A stretch of 64,000 nucleotides of DNA. Source: Alcanivorax limicola. GTDB lineage: Bacteria; Pseudomonadota; Gammaproteobacteria; Pseudomonadales; Alcanivoracaceae. How positions within the stretch are numbered: the stretch's first letter is position 1; every line of letters starts with the position of its first letter. Shown in pieces: positions 23,870 through 31,434 of the stretch. A program made the translations under genes and the position numbers. Below the pieces are notes generated by a model, which did no database searches, was not told where the DNA came from, and saw only the letters and a program-made list of their open reading frames with translations. The stretch is from contig NZ_JAIOUB010000001.1 of the NCBI RefSeq assembly GCF_019931215.1, positions 899,955 through 963,954 on the forward strand, in the 5' to 3' direction.

Positions 23870-24745
23870 ATGACCATCCTGCATGAAACGTCTCGGCGCA
23901 AGCGCTATCCCGCCGGGTATCGGCGCGGGCTAATGGCGCTGCTGCTGTGTTGCGTAGCGCCATTAGCCAGTGCGGCATCGGTGGCCGGTTATGTGCTGGA
24001 TATTCAGGGTAATGCGGCTGCCGTGCAGGTGGTGCATGAGGGCCAGACGCGGGCGCTGCAGGCACTGGAGCCCTTGTATCCGGGAATGCGCATCACGGTG
24101 GCGCCGGGGCAGGCGCGCGCAACGCTGGATCTCAACGGCACCCGGCAGGTTGTCAGTGCGGACAACAGCCCGTTATTGATCAGTGAACCGGACAGCAACC
24201 CCGGGGTGGGCGGTAATCTGGTGAGCTGGGCCATGTCGCTGCTGGGCCGCGACGAGGATGTATTGCGCAGCGTGGGCGCGGTGTCTCGGTCAACGCAACA
24301 TACCCCGATGCCGTGGCTGCCCACGGCAGAGCCGAGCCAGGTGGCGATCGGTGACATGCTGTTTTTTGTCTGGCGCGGGGCGGCACCGCCCGATGTGATT
24401 CGCTTGCACCAGGACGGCACACTGATCGCCGAGCACTTCATGCTGCCCGCGTTGCAGCTGGCGCTGTTGCCGTTGCCACCGGTGACGCCCGGTGAGTATG
24501 CGCTGACCATCTGCTTCGGTGATGACTGCCGCCGCCATCCGGTGCTGTTTACCGAGGCGCCGTCGCTGCCGCCGGGGGCGCCGGATGCGGCGCCCGGGGA
24601 CGGCATCGCCGCCACGGATCAGGCGCTGTATCTGTTGCAGCGCGGCGGGCCGTCATACTGGCTCAGCGCGGTGCAGCATATCGCCCGGTATCACCGGGAG
24701 CAGCCGCTGGCTGAGGCGTTGTTTCTCAACATCAGCGGGCGCTGA
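23870..24745 (+). CDS. FecR-like periplasmic protein
   Basis: 291 residues with a Sec signal peptide (basic start, LMALLLCCVAPLASAAS). Residues of about 37-100 (VAGYVLDIQGNAAAVQVV to LDLNGTRQVV) form the double beta-helix-like FecR segment. The rest is Pro/Leu-rich with a Cys pair (CFGDDC). GGAGAAG lies before the ATG. Proteins of this type accompany CHASE2 sensors and caspase-like proteins in other bacteria. It is separated from the CHASE2 gene here by the qorRB pair. Confidence 0.65.
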   Translation: MTILHETSRRKRYPAGYRRGLMALLLCCVAPLASAASVAGYVLDIQGNAAAVQVVHEGQTRALQALEPLYPGMRITVAPGQARATLDLNGTRQVVSADNSPLLISEPDSNPGVGGNLVSWAMSLLGRDEDVLRSVGAVSRSTQHTPMPWLPTAEPSQVAIGDMLFFVWRGAAPPDVIRLHQDGTLIAEHFMLPALQLALLPLPPVTPGEYALTICFGDDCRRHPVLFTEAPSLPPGAPDAAPGDGIAATDQALYLLQRGGPSYWLSAVQHIARYHREQPLAEALFLNISGR

Positions 24746-24839
24746 CGTTCAACGAAGTGTTCAATCCGTGATATCGCTCCCTCCAAGGTGTTGGGCCATG
24801 ATTTTCGTGGCGCATTGACAACACAAAAGGAGTCTAGCG

Positions 24840-25154
24840 ATGAAACGTCTCACCCAGAGCATTCTGCTTGCCGTGATTTCCCTGCTGCTCGCGTCCACCG
24901 GCATGGCCGACGCCCCGGCACCTGTTGACCCCACAGCCCAGCAACTCGCCAGTGAGATCCGCACACTGGAAGAACAGCTGCTGATCAAGAAGGCCGAGTA
25001 CCAGGAGCACATTTCAAACCAGAAACTGCTGGAAAACGACGACGTGCGGATGCGCGGCCGCAGCAGTGCCAGTCAGTGTTCCTACCAGTGCAACCTGCGC
25101 CATCGTGATGATCATTACATGTGGAGCCAGTGCTTCAGGGCATGTACGAGATAA
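24840..25154 (+). CDS. Small exported cysteine-containing protein
   Basis: 104 residues with a signal peptide (to about residue 23), a helical middle (EIRTLEEQLLIKKAEYQEH, probably coiled coil) and four Cys in the last 32 residues (CSYQC and CFRAC), which suggests disulfide bonds or a metal site. AAAGGAG lies at good spacing. Same strand as the FecR-like gene. No family is recognised. Confidence 0.65.
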   Translation: MKRLTQSILLAVISLLLASTGMADAPAPVDPTAQQLASEIRTLEEQLLIKKAEYQEHISNQKLLENDDVRMRGRSSASQCSYQCNLRHRDDHYMWSQCFRACTR

Positions 25155-25187
25155 CACGTACGCCGACGCGCCATACTCGCAGAGAGG

Positions 25188-25206
25188 CCCCGGGTTACGC
25201 CCGGGG
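25188..25206. terminator. Hairpin between convergent genes
   Basis: CCCCGGG / CCCGGGG stem with a TTACG loop. It contains the stop codon of the lipoprotein gene on the minus strand and lies 34 bp after the small Cys protein. There is no T tract, so the terminator role is tentative. Confidence 0.4.
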
Positions 25207-25734
25207 TGGCGCTGATTCGCTATGTCGCTTGAGGTGCAGGTACAGCAAGCGGCCGCTTTCCGGGTCGAACAGTAGATCAATATCGTAATCTCCCAGCTGG
25301 CGCTGACGCAGCCGCTGCATTTCGCGCTGGCTCAGTTGTCCCAGCGCTCTCAGATAGCGCGCGCCTTCGATCACCGCCTTGATCTCCAGCATGCCCAGTG
25401 AGCGCATCTGCACGGAATCATCCCAGGCCACCAGTTTCACCCCACTGCCCCGCTCTGCGGCGCCATCTACCAGTGCGGCGATATCGGCGGGGAGTTTGTT
25501 GATGCTGGTGTCCTGGCCGGGGAAGTCGATCAGTAATCGGTCCGGTTGCTGGCGCAGTGTGCGGTAAAACTCTGCATTGAAGTCGCCAGCGAAAAGATAG
25601 GTGATGCGTGCCGGGCCTTCTGTTGCGGCGGTTTCCGGGGATGCCTCTGGCGGCGTGTGTGATGAGGACCCGGGCCAGGCAGCACAACCTGCCAGCAGCA
25701 GGCACAACAGCGGGATCAGGGCCAGCCGGTTCAT
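25195..25734 (-). CDS. Lipoprotein of unknown function
   Basis: 179 residues with a clear lipobox (LLLAGC). The mature region includes YLFAGDFNAEFYRTLRQQP and ends with a beta-strand-rich tail (YDIDLLFDPESGRLLYLHLK). It overlaps the upstream gene by 4 bp, so the two are translationally coupled. The end pattern (polar residues, FDPESG, hydrophobic strand) resembles that of the partner protein (MRVDPDTAGVVQLLL), hinting at distant relationship or duplication. Confidence 0.7.
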   Translation of the reverse strand: MNRLALIPLLCLLLAGCAAWPGSSSHTPPEASPETAATEGPARITYLFAGDFNAEFYRTLRQQPDRLLIDFPGQDTSINKLPADIAALVDGAAERGSGVKLVAWDDSVQMRSLGMLEIKAVIEGARYLRALGQLSQREMQRLRQRQLGDYDIDLLFDPESGRLLYLHLKRHSESAPPRA

Positions 25735-26243
25735 TGCCGTTCTACCAACAGCAGTTGCACCACGCCTGCGGTGTCCGGGTCCACGCGCATTTCCACGTCG
25801 TAGCCGCGGTAGGGATTGCCGCGCATCATGCGCGATACGGTGCCGCGGCTGGTGAGCAGTTGCTCCAGGCCGTCCACGGCGCGGCTGAAATCGCGCACAC
25901 CGCCGACCACGGCATCCAGGCCGCGGTCCCGCACATCAGGCTCTGGTGCCGTGACCATGACGCGAATATCGCCACCGGCATCGCGCACGCTGTTCAGCAT
26001 GCGATTGATACGATCCGGCAGGGCATTGGCACTGACTTTGCCGCCCACAAACAGCACTTCGTAATCGCCGCCGCGATGCAGCTGCGTGTTCAGCTGCGTC
26101 AGAAACACGTCGGCATCCACAAAGATCAGGCGCTCGGGGTGCTCTGCCTCATCATCATAGGCCAGCGCAGGGGCCTGCCATGACAGGCCGCCTGCCACGA
26201 GCGCGCCGCTCAACACTACCCGACCAAGCCATCTGCTTTTCAT
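25731..26243 (-). CDS. Exported protein of unknown function
   Basis: 170 residues with a Sec signal (to WQAPALA, about residue 28). The mature part holds RLIFVDADVFLTQLNTQL, DYEVLFVGGKVS and a C-terminal beta segment (VEMRVDPDTAGVVQLLLV). It is coupled to the following lipoprotein gene by an ATGA overlap. No family is recognised. It is part of the cluster of exported proteins following the caspase-like/CHASE2 genes. Confidence 0.7.
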   Translation of the reverse strand: MKSRWLGRVVLSGALVAGGLSWQAPALAYDDEAEHPERLIFVDADVFLTQLNTQLHRGGDYEVLFVGGKVSANALPDRINRMLNSVRDAGGDIRVMVTAPEPDVRDRGLDAVVGGVRDFSRAVDGLEQLLTSRGTVSRMMRGNPYRGYDVEMRVDPDTAGVVQLLLVERQ

Positions 26244-26355
26244 GCTGAAACTCCCGGCAAATCCATACCATCGGAACCTGACAAGGGTACTACTATTTCT
26301 TCAAAGGTCGCACCTGCGATGCAGCGCTATCGATCCAGTGCATTAGTCCAGCGAA

Positions 26356-27135
26356 TCAATCCAGCACCACCAGTCCACAGGTCACCATCATCTGCCGAAT
26401 GCGCTCACCCAGCCTGCCCGTGTGCAGCACAGCAAATTGCCCGGTCACCGGATCGGACAGCATCAGGCCGCGATCGTCTGCCAGTTGTTCTGTCACAAGG
26501 TCCAGCGCCGCCCGGCCGCTGTCTGATTTCGCTTCATTGCGGCATTGCCGCTCCAGGTAGCAGTCCGCATATCCCCAGGTTGGTGGGCCGCCGACCAGCC
26601 GCTGCGGCCAGCGAGACAGTGGCATGTCGCCCAGTGACAGCTGGGCGTGGTCGGAGATATCGTCGCTGGAGAGCGCCGAGTTCTGGAACGAGACGCTGAA
26701 TGAAGACAGGCGCAGGTTGTCAGCGTTACCGGACGCCAGGGCGTCGTGGCGCCAGTGTGTGCTCAGCGTAAGGGTGCCGCCGGCGCCCTCTTTGCCCTGC
26801 AGGGTCTCCACGCCATCTGCCTTGATGGCGATGCCGGTTACTGCCGCTTGCAGGGTGTCATCCGAGATGCGATCGCCGGGCAAGCGGATACCGGCTGCGG
26901 CAAAGGCGTCCAGCAGCAGCTGTTCGTCCTGCCGCAGCGCCTGCTCGTCCACCCCGGCGTGCAGGGTGCCGTTGACCACCAGGGTGCCATCGGGGCAGAA
27001 CCCCATCAGGTCCGATGGCGCCGACACCGCGCCTGCGCTGAGCATCAGCAGTGGTATGCCCAGCCACTGTCTGTTCAGCCACGGTCCGTTCAGCGATCCG
27101 GCGCGTATCCGTCCGATGCGTGTTGTCTTATCCAT
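26356..27135 (-). CDS. Exported protein of unknown function
   Basis: 259 residues. An N-terminal basic stretch precedes a hydrophobic core ending in AGAVSAPSD, a plausible signal peptide. There are conserved-looking Cys in FCPDGT, in YADCYLERQC and in VTCGL. The middle contains a beta-rich stretch (GTLTLSTHWRHDALAS). GGGGGCGACGA precedes the ATG. It is 112 bp upstream of, and on the same strand as, the 25731-26243 gene. Function is not recognised. Confidence 0.65.
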   Translation of the reverse strand: MDKTTRIGRIRAGSLNGPWLNRQWLGIPLLMLSAGAVSAPSDLMGFCPDGTLVVNGTLHAGVDEQALRQDEQLLLDAFAAAGIRLPGDRISDDTLQAAVTGIAIKADGVETLQGKEGAGGTLTLSTHWRHDALASGNADNLRLSSFSVSFQNSALSSDDISDHAQLSLGDMPLSRWPQRLVGGPPTWGYADCYLERQCRNEAKSDSGRAALDLVTEQLADDRGLMLSDPVTGQFAVLHTGRLGERIRQMMVTCGLVVLD

Positions 27136-27215
27136 TCGTCGCCCCCATTACGCTGGTAGCGTCACCGTTATAGTGCCGCCGTTGTAGTGTCACCTCTGGG
27201 TAAGAGGGACTCACG

Positions 27216-27236
27216 GCCCGGGAACGACACCCGGGC
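27216..27236. terminator. GC hairpin in divergent gap
   Basis: GCCCGGG / CCCGGGC stem with a 7-nt loop between divergent genes (27136-27335). The position is odd for a terminator and no T run follows, so it may be a regulatory structure. Nothing else is recognised in this 200-bp gap. Confidence 0.3.
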
Positions 27237-27335
27237 GTTTCATACACTGCTGGCCGCTGTTAGCGCTCCATGATCAGGTTGGATAGACTGAACAGGACAG
27301 ACTGACACGCCGCCGCAACCAGTATCGGACAGCCC

Positions 27336-27656
27336 ATGAACCGCCCTCACCTGCAAAACCCCGCCCCCGCCAACCCGATCGTGCGCCTGCTGATGTTCGT
27401 CGGCGCCACGGTGATGCTGGCCCTGTCACTGTTTCTCGGGGCCATGATCTTTCTCGTGCTGTTGGGGCTGGGCCTGGTCCTGGGTCTGGTGCTGATGGCG
27501 CGGGTATGGTGGATACGCCGTAAACTGATCGCCGCCCATGAGGCCATGCGGCAGCGTCAGGGCGGCAGTCAGGGCGGCGGCCCGTACACTCAGCGCCCCG
27601 GCAGCCCGGACAACCGGGGCGACGTGATAGAGGGCGAATATCGCCGGGAAGAGTAA
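27336..27656 (+). CDS. Small membrane protein
   Basis: 106 residues: one long hydrophobic region (about 17-57, probably two helices with LGAMIFLVLLGLGLVLGLVL), then a basic segment (RVWWIRRKLIAAHEAMRQRQ) and a polar Gly-rich tail ending EGEYRREE. This resembles short conserved membrane proteins of pseudomonad-like bacteria without known function. It precedes the alcohol dehydrogenase gene by 43 bp and may be co-transcribed. Confidence 0.7.
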   Translation: MNRPHLQNPAPANPIVRLLMFVGATVMLALSLFLGAMIFLVLLGLGLVLGLVLMARVWWIRRKLIAAHEAMRQRQGGSQGGGPYTQRPGSPDNRGDVIEGEYRREE

Positions 27657-27699
27657 CTGCGACCAACCGCTACACGCCGCGACAACAAGAGAGCACGCT

Positions 27700-28851
27700 A
27701 TGACAGCCTTCAGTTTTACCACCACGCGCAGCCTGATCTGCGAACCCGGGTCCAGCATGCGCCTGCCAGCGCTGGCCGCTGAACTGGGCATGCAGCGCCC
27801 CTGCATCGTCACGGACGGGGGCATTCTGGGCAGCGGCCTGCTGACGCCTATCGACGCCGCGTTCAAGGACGCCGGCATGCCGGTCTCGCTGTTTTCGGAC
27901 GTGGTGGCTGATCCGCCGGAATCGGTGGTGCAGGCGGCGCTGGCCGCCGCCCGTGACGGTGATTGCGATGGCGTGATCGGCTTCGGCGGCGGCAGCGCGA
28001 TGGACACTGCCAAGCTGGTGGCCCTGCTGCTGACCGGCGAGCAGACGCTGGCCGAGGTCTATGGTGTGGGCAATGCCAAAGGCCAGCGGCTGCCGTTGAT
28101 CCAGGTGCCGACGACCGCAGGCACCGGCTCGGAAGTCACGCCCATCGCCATCGTCACCACCGGCGAAACCACCAAGCAGGGGGTCGTGGCGCCGCAGCTG
28201 CTGCCGGATCTGGCGGTACTGGATGCCAACCTGACCCTCGGCTTGCCGGCGCCGGTCACCGCCGCCACCGGCATAGATGCCATGGTGCATGCCATCGAGG
28301 CCTACACCAGCCGCCATCGCAAGAACCCCTATTCCGACATGCTGGCGCGGGAAGCGCTGCGCCTGCTGTCTGCCAACATCGAAATCGCGGTGCATGACGG
28401 CAGCAATGTCGCCGCGCGCTCGAACATGCTGCTGGGCGCCATGCTCGCAGGCCAGGCGTTCGCCAATGCGCCGGTGGCGGCGGTACACGCGCTGGCCTAC
28501 CCGCTTGGCGGGATTTATCACATCCCCCACGGCCTGAGTAATGCGCTGGTGCTGCCCCATGTCATGCGCTTCAACGCCCCTGCCGCCCGGGAAGCCTACA
28601 GTGAGCTGGCGCCGTTGATCCTGCCGGCAGGCGCGCCGGTGTCGGATGATCCGGTGGAGCAGTTGATCGATTACCTGGTGGCGCTGGCCGCCAAGGTCGG
28701 CCTGCCACCGCGCCTGCGGGATGTGAACGTCCCCGAAGACGCCATTGCTCGCCTGGCGGCTGACGCCATGCTGCAGCAACGGCTGCTGGTGAATAATCCC
28801 CGTGACGTCAGCGAGGCGGATGCCATCGCTATCTACAAGGCGGCCTGGTGA
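27700..28851 (+). CDS. Iron-containing alcohol dehydrogenase
   Basis: 383 residues, full length for group III ADHs. The NAD-binding GGGSAMD lies at 96-102. The metal ligands are visible as D193 and H197 (GIDAMVHAIEAY), H263 (AVHALAYPLG) and H277 (IPHGLSN). It should interconvert an alcohol and aldehyde with NAD(P). The stop overlaps the thioesterase start by 4 bp. The substrate is not deducible; acyl-type metabolites are plausible given the partner. Confidence 0.9.
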   Translation: MTAFSFTTTRSLICEPGSSMRLPALAAELGMQRPCIVTDGGILGSGLLTPIDAAFKDAGMPVSLFSDVVADPPESVVQAALAAARDGDCDGVIGFGGGSAMDTAKLVALLLTGEQTLAEVYGVGNAKGQRLPLIQVPTTAGTGSEVTPIAIVTTGETTKQGVVAPQLLPDLAVLDANLTLGLPAPVTAATGIDAMVHAIEAYTSRHRKNPYSDMLAREALRLLSANIEIAVHDGSNVAARSNMLLGAMLAGQAFANAPVAAVHALAYPLGGIYHIPHGLSNALVLPHVMRFNAPAAREAYSELAPLILPAGAPVSDDPVEQLIDYLVALAAKVGLPPRLRDVNVPEDAIARLAADAMLQQRLLVNNPRDVSEADAIAIYKAAW

Positions 28852-29321
28852 TGACGGCAGCAAACAACGGCCCGGCCGCCCGCAAACCTGTCGGCCGCCG
28901 CGAGGACTACGGCTATTTCACGCCGATCACCACGCGCTGGCATGACAACGACATTTACGGCCACATCAACAATGTGACCTATTACAGTTACTTCGATTCT
29001 GTCGCCAACCACTTCCTGATCCACGAGGGCGAGCTGGATATCCACGAAGGTGCGGTGATCGGCATGGTGGTCAGTTCGGGCTGCAATTACCATGCGGCCC
29101 TTGCCTATCCGGACCGTCTGGAAGGCGCGCTGCGGGTCAATCGGCTGGGTAATTCGTCGGTGGAATATGGCGTGGCGGTGTTTCGGGAAGGTGAGGATAC
29201 GGCGGCGGCTGAGGGGCATTTTACCCATGTGTTTGTGGATCGTGGGACGCGGCGGCCGGTGGCGATGCCTGAGGGGTTGCGGGGGGCGTTAGGTGGATTG
29301 CTGGTGGGTAGTGATGGGTAG
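28848..29321 (+). CDS. Acyl-CoA thioesterase, 4HBT (hot-dog) family
   Basis: 157 residues of the YbgC/4HBT type. RWHDNDIYGHINNVTYYSYFD carries the active-site Asp and the N-terminal signature of the single hot-dog fold. Overlap with the preceding dehydrogenase (ATGA) implies coupled expression. Another ATG lies one codon later. It probably hydrolyses an acyl-CoA linked to the dehydrogenase step. The 3' end is unusually G-rich. Confidence 0.88.
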   Translation: MMTAANNGPAARKPVGRREDYGYFTPITTRWHDNDIYGHINNVTYYSYFDSVANHFLIHEGELDIHEGAVIGMVVSSGCNYHAALAYPDRLEGALRVNRLGNSSVEYGVAVFREGEDTAAAEGHFTHVFVDRGTRRPVAMPEGLRGALGGLLVGSDG

Positions 29322-29345
29322 TGGTGAGCAAGACTGAGGGCTTTG

Positions 29346-29440
29346 GGGGCGCGTTGCGCCCCTGAGGGAGGGATTGATTCGCCCGCTTGCGGGCTCACCC
29401 CTTCGGGGCGCACTGTGTGCGTCCTGCGCCGCTGCGCGGC
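29346..29440 (+). repeat. Cluster of five small GC hairpins
   Basis: Five perfect hairpins in 95 bp: GGGGCGC/GCGCCCC (29346-29362), GCCCGC/GCGGGC (29381-29394), CCCC/GGGG (29398-29408), CGCAC/GTGCG (29409-29421) and GCCGC/GCGGC (29428-29440), with 2-3 nt loops. It lies immediately before the tRNA-Ser 3'-half copy. Function unknown. Confidence 0.7.
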
Positions 29441-29450
29441 TTGTCGAACG

Positions 29451-29478
29451 GAGGGTTCGAATCCCTCCCTCACCGCCA
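29451..29478 (+). pseudogene. 3' half of a tRNA-Ser (T arm, acceptor strand, CCA)
   Basis: GAGGGTTCGAATCCCTCCCT plus CACCGCCA is identical to the 3' end of tRNA-Ser(GCU) at 29518-29608 but in the opposite orientation. The 5' half, D arm and anticodon arm are missing and replaced by the hairpin cluster. It is part of a perfect 37-bp inverted repeat, 29451-29487 and 29509-29545. Confidence 0.75.
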
Positions 29479-29488
29479 GACACAAAAA

Positions 29489-29507
29489 AGCCCGCAATAT
29501 GCGGGCT
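29489..29507. terminator. Bidirectional intrinsic terminator
   Basis: AGCCCGC / GCGGGCT stem with an AATAT loop, A-rich on the left (AAAAAA) and T-rich on the right (CTTTT). It could end transcripts from both directions, notably tRNA-Ser on the minus strand. It lies exactly between the arms of the 37-bp inverted repeat. Confidence 0.8.
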
Positions 29508-29517
29508 CTTTTGTGTC

Positions 29518-29608
29518 TGGCGGTGAGGGAGGGATTCGAACCCTCGATACGCTATTAACGTATACTCCCTTAGCAGGGGAGCGCCTTCAGCCACTCGGCC
29601 ACCTCACC
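29518..29608 (-). tRNA. tRNA-Ser (GCU anticodon)
   Basis: 91 nt with encoded CCA. Acceptor GGTGAGG pairs with CCTCACC followed by discriminator G. The anticodon stem-loop CTCCC-CTGCTAA-GGGAG gives GCU. A long variable arm (TACGTTAATAGCGTA) is typical of tRNA-Ser. The T arm has GGTTCGAATCC. It lies next to csrA, as serV does in Escherichia coli. Confidence 0.97.
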
Positions 29609-29723
29609 GTATTTTGTGTCGCTGTCGTACGGCGCGCATGATAACACTTTCGTGATGAAATCCCAGCCCCTGAGCAGCAATAATGCCATTCCGCATTAAT
29701 GTGGTCAGGGGGCCGCCTGAAAA

Positions 29724-29912
29724 TCAGACAGGATCGCCATCCGTTGTCTTTTCATGCTGGATGCGCATGTAGATTTCTTCGCGGTGTACAGCGACTTCTT
29801 TCGGTGCGTTGACACCAATACGTACCTGGTTTCCTTTTACCCCGAGGACGGTCACGGTGACATCGTCACCCACCATCAGGGTCTCACCTACTCGCCGGGT
29901 AAGAATAAGCAT
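29724..29912 (-). CDS. csrA: Carbon storage regulator CsrA/RsmA
   Basis: 62 residues, full length: [31 protein letters not shown] and [10 protein letters not shown] are the family core, with the RNA-binding Leu4 and Arg44-type residues present. It binds GGA motifs in mRNA leaders to control translation. The start is the ATG at 29912 after CAGGAGGGA; this overlapping GGA could allow autoregulation. It is located between lysC and tRNA-Ser, the conserved order. Confidence 0.95.
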   Translation of the reverse strand: MLILTRRVGETLMVGDDVTVTVLGVKGNQVRIGVNAPKEVAVHREEIYMRIQHEKTTDGDPV

Positions 29913-30100
29913 AACAATCCCTCCTGGGTCCTTTCGGTCAATAATGAGCGCAAATCCGTTTCCGGAAGGTCTGATGCTGCCATGCTTGTTCCTTGGCATG
30001 GCGTTCCCGCATCAAACCTTCTGGACGGGAGGCATAGTATGCAATATGCCACCCCTGATGTCTCGCTGCCAGTATTGACAGCCAGTACTGACAGGGAGAA

Positions 30101-31336
30101 TCAAGCGTTGGCTGTCGGGTCCTTGTCCAGCTCAAAGGCGGAGTGCAGGGCGCGCACTGCCAGCTCCAGGTACTTTTCAGCGATGACCACAGACACCTTG
30201 ATTTCAGAGGTGGAGATCATCTCGATATTGATGCCTTCCACCGCCAGAGCTTCGAACATCTTGCTGGCGACACCGGCGTGGGAACGCATGCCGACACCCA
30301 CCAGCGACACCTTGGCGATCTTGTCATCGCCAATGATCTCGGGGTTGCCCAGCTCTTCAGAGGCGTTGCGCAGGGCTTCCTGGGCGCGCTTGAAGTCATT
30401 GCGGTGTACGGTGAAAGTGAAGTCGGCAGCGCCGTCTTTACCCACGTTCTGCACGATCATGTCCACTTCGATATTCGCCGCGCTGACCGGGCCGAGGATC
30501 TTGTAAGCGATGCCCGGGGTATCCGGCGCGCCACGTACGATGATCTTGGCTTCATCACGGGTAAAGGCAATCCCGGAAATAACCGGCTTTTCCATATCAA
30601 CCTCGTCTTCGACGGTAATCAGCGTGCCAGGGCCATCCTTGAAGCTGGACAGGACGCGCAACGGCACATTGTATTTGCCCGCAAACTCCACCGAGCGGAT
30701 TTGCAGCACCTTGGAACCCTGGCTGGCCATCTCCAGCATTTCTTCGAAGGTGATGGTGTCCAGGCGACGGGCGTTATCCACGACACGGGGGTCGGTGGTG
30801 TAGACCCCGTCCACGTCGGTGTAGATCTGGCACTCATCCGCTTTCAGGGCAGCCGCGAGGGCCACGGCGGTGGTGTCGGAGCCACCACGGCCGAGGGTCG
30901 TGATGTTGCCTTCGGCATCCACGCCCTGGAAACCGGCCACGACAACCACGCGCCCGGCGTCCAGATCCGCACGCATGCGGTGAGCATCGATGTCCTCGAT
31001 ACGCGCCTTGTTGTGGTAGCTGTCGGTGAGGATGCGCACCTGCGCGCCGGTGTAGGAGCGCGCTTTCTGGCCGCGCTCGTTCAGGGCCATGCTCAACAGG
31101 GCAATGGTCACCTGCTCACCGGTAGACACGAGCACGTCGAGCTCGCGCGGGGTGGGCTGCTGGGAAATGCTGGATGCCAGCTCGAGCAGGCGGTTGGTCT
31201 CGCCGCTCATGGCGGAGACGACCACGACAACGTCGTCGCCGCGCTCACGGAAGCCCGCTACCTTCTCGGCAACGGCCTGAATACGCTCGGCGGAACCCAC
31301 GGAGGTGCCGCCGTACTTCTGCACAATAAGGGCCAT
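30101..31336 (-). CDS. lysC: Aspartate kinase
   Basis: 411 residues, the usual length of pseudomonad-type aspartokinases. N-terminal [15 protein letters not shown] is the kinase signature; [16 protein letters not shown] is the substrate and ATP region. Two ACT domains follow (about 270-405), for feedback control by lysine or threonine. It catalyses the first step to lysine, threonine, methionine and diaminopimelate. The start at 31336 fits the family; the ribosome binding site is weak. It lies between alaS and csrA. Confidence 0.95.
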   Translation of the reverse strand: MALIVQKYGGTSVGSAERIQAVAEKVAGFRERGDDVVVVVSAMSGETNRLLELASSISQQPTPRELDVLVSTGEQVTIALLSMALNERGQKARSYTGAQVRILTDSYHNKARIEDIDAHRMRADLDAGRVVVVAGFQGVDAEGNITTLGRGGSDTTAVALAAALKADECQIYTDVDGVYTTDPRVVDNARRLDTITFEEMLEMASQGSKVLQIRSVEFAGKYNVPLRVLSSFKDGPGTLITVEDEVDMEKPVISGIAFTRDEAKIIVRGAPDTPGIAYKILGPVSAANIEVDMIVQNVGKDGAADFTFTVHRNDFKRAQEALRNASEELGNPEIIGDDKIAKVSLVGVGMRSHAGVASKMFEALAVEGINIEMISTSEIKVSVVIAEKYLELAVRALHSAFELDKDPTANA

Positions 31337-31400
31337 AAAGGGAACCAATCCGCAAAAAAGAACGGCGTACTTTACCATCTCGCCGGCAAGGTTGCATGAG

Positions 31401-31425
31401 GGCGCGCGCAGATGTCACGCGCGCC
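31401..31425. terminator. GC hairpin between alaS and lysC
   Basis: GGCGCGCG / CGCGCGCC, an 8-bp stem with a 9-nt loop, in the 98-bp gap after alaS. Without a T tract it may be an attenuating or RNA-stabilising structure rather than a full terminator. Confidence 0.4.
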
Positions 31426-31434
31426 GGGGGCGAT

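Noticed and set aside
29360-29480. A second complete tRNA on the plus strand
   Set aside because: Only the T arm, acceptor 3' strand and CCA are present; no anticodon arm or 5' acceptor strand can be folded from the hairpin cluster.
29343-29641. Apparent small proteins with words such as GEGGIRTL or VREGFEPS
   Set aside because: These are translations of the tRNA-Ser 3' end and its inverted copy, a well-known source of false genes.
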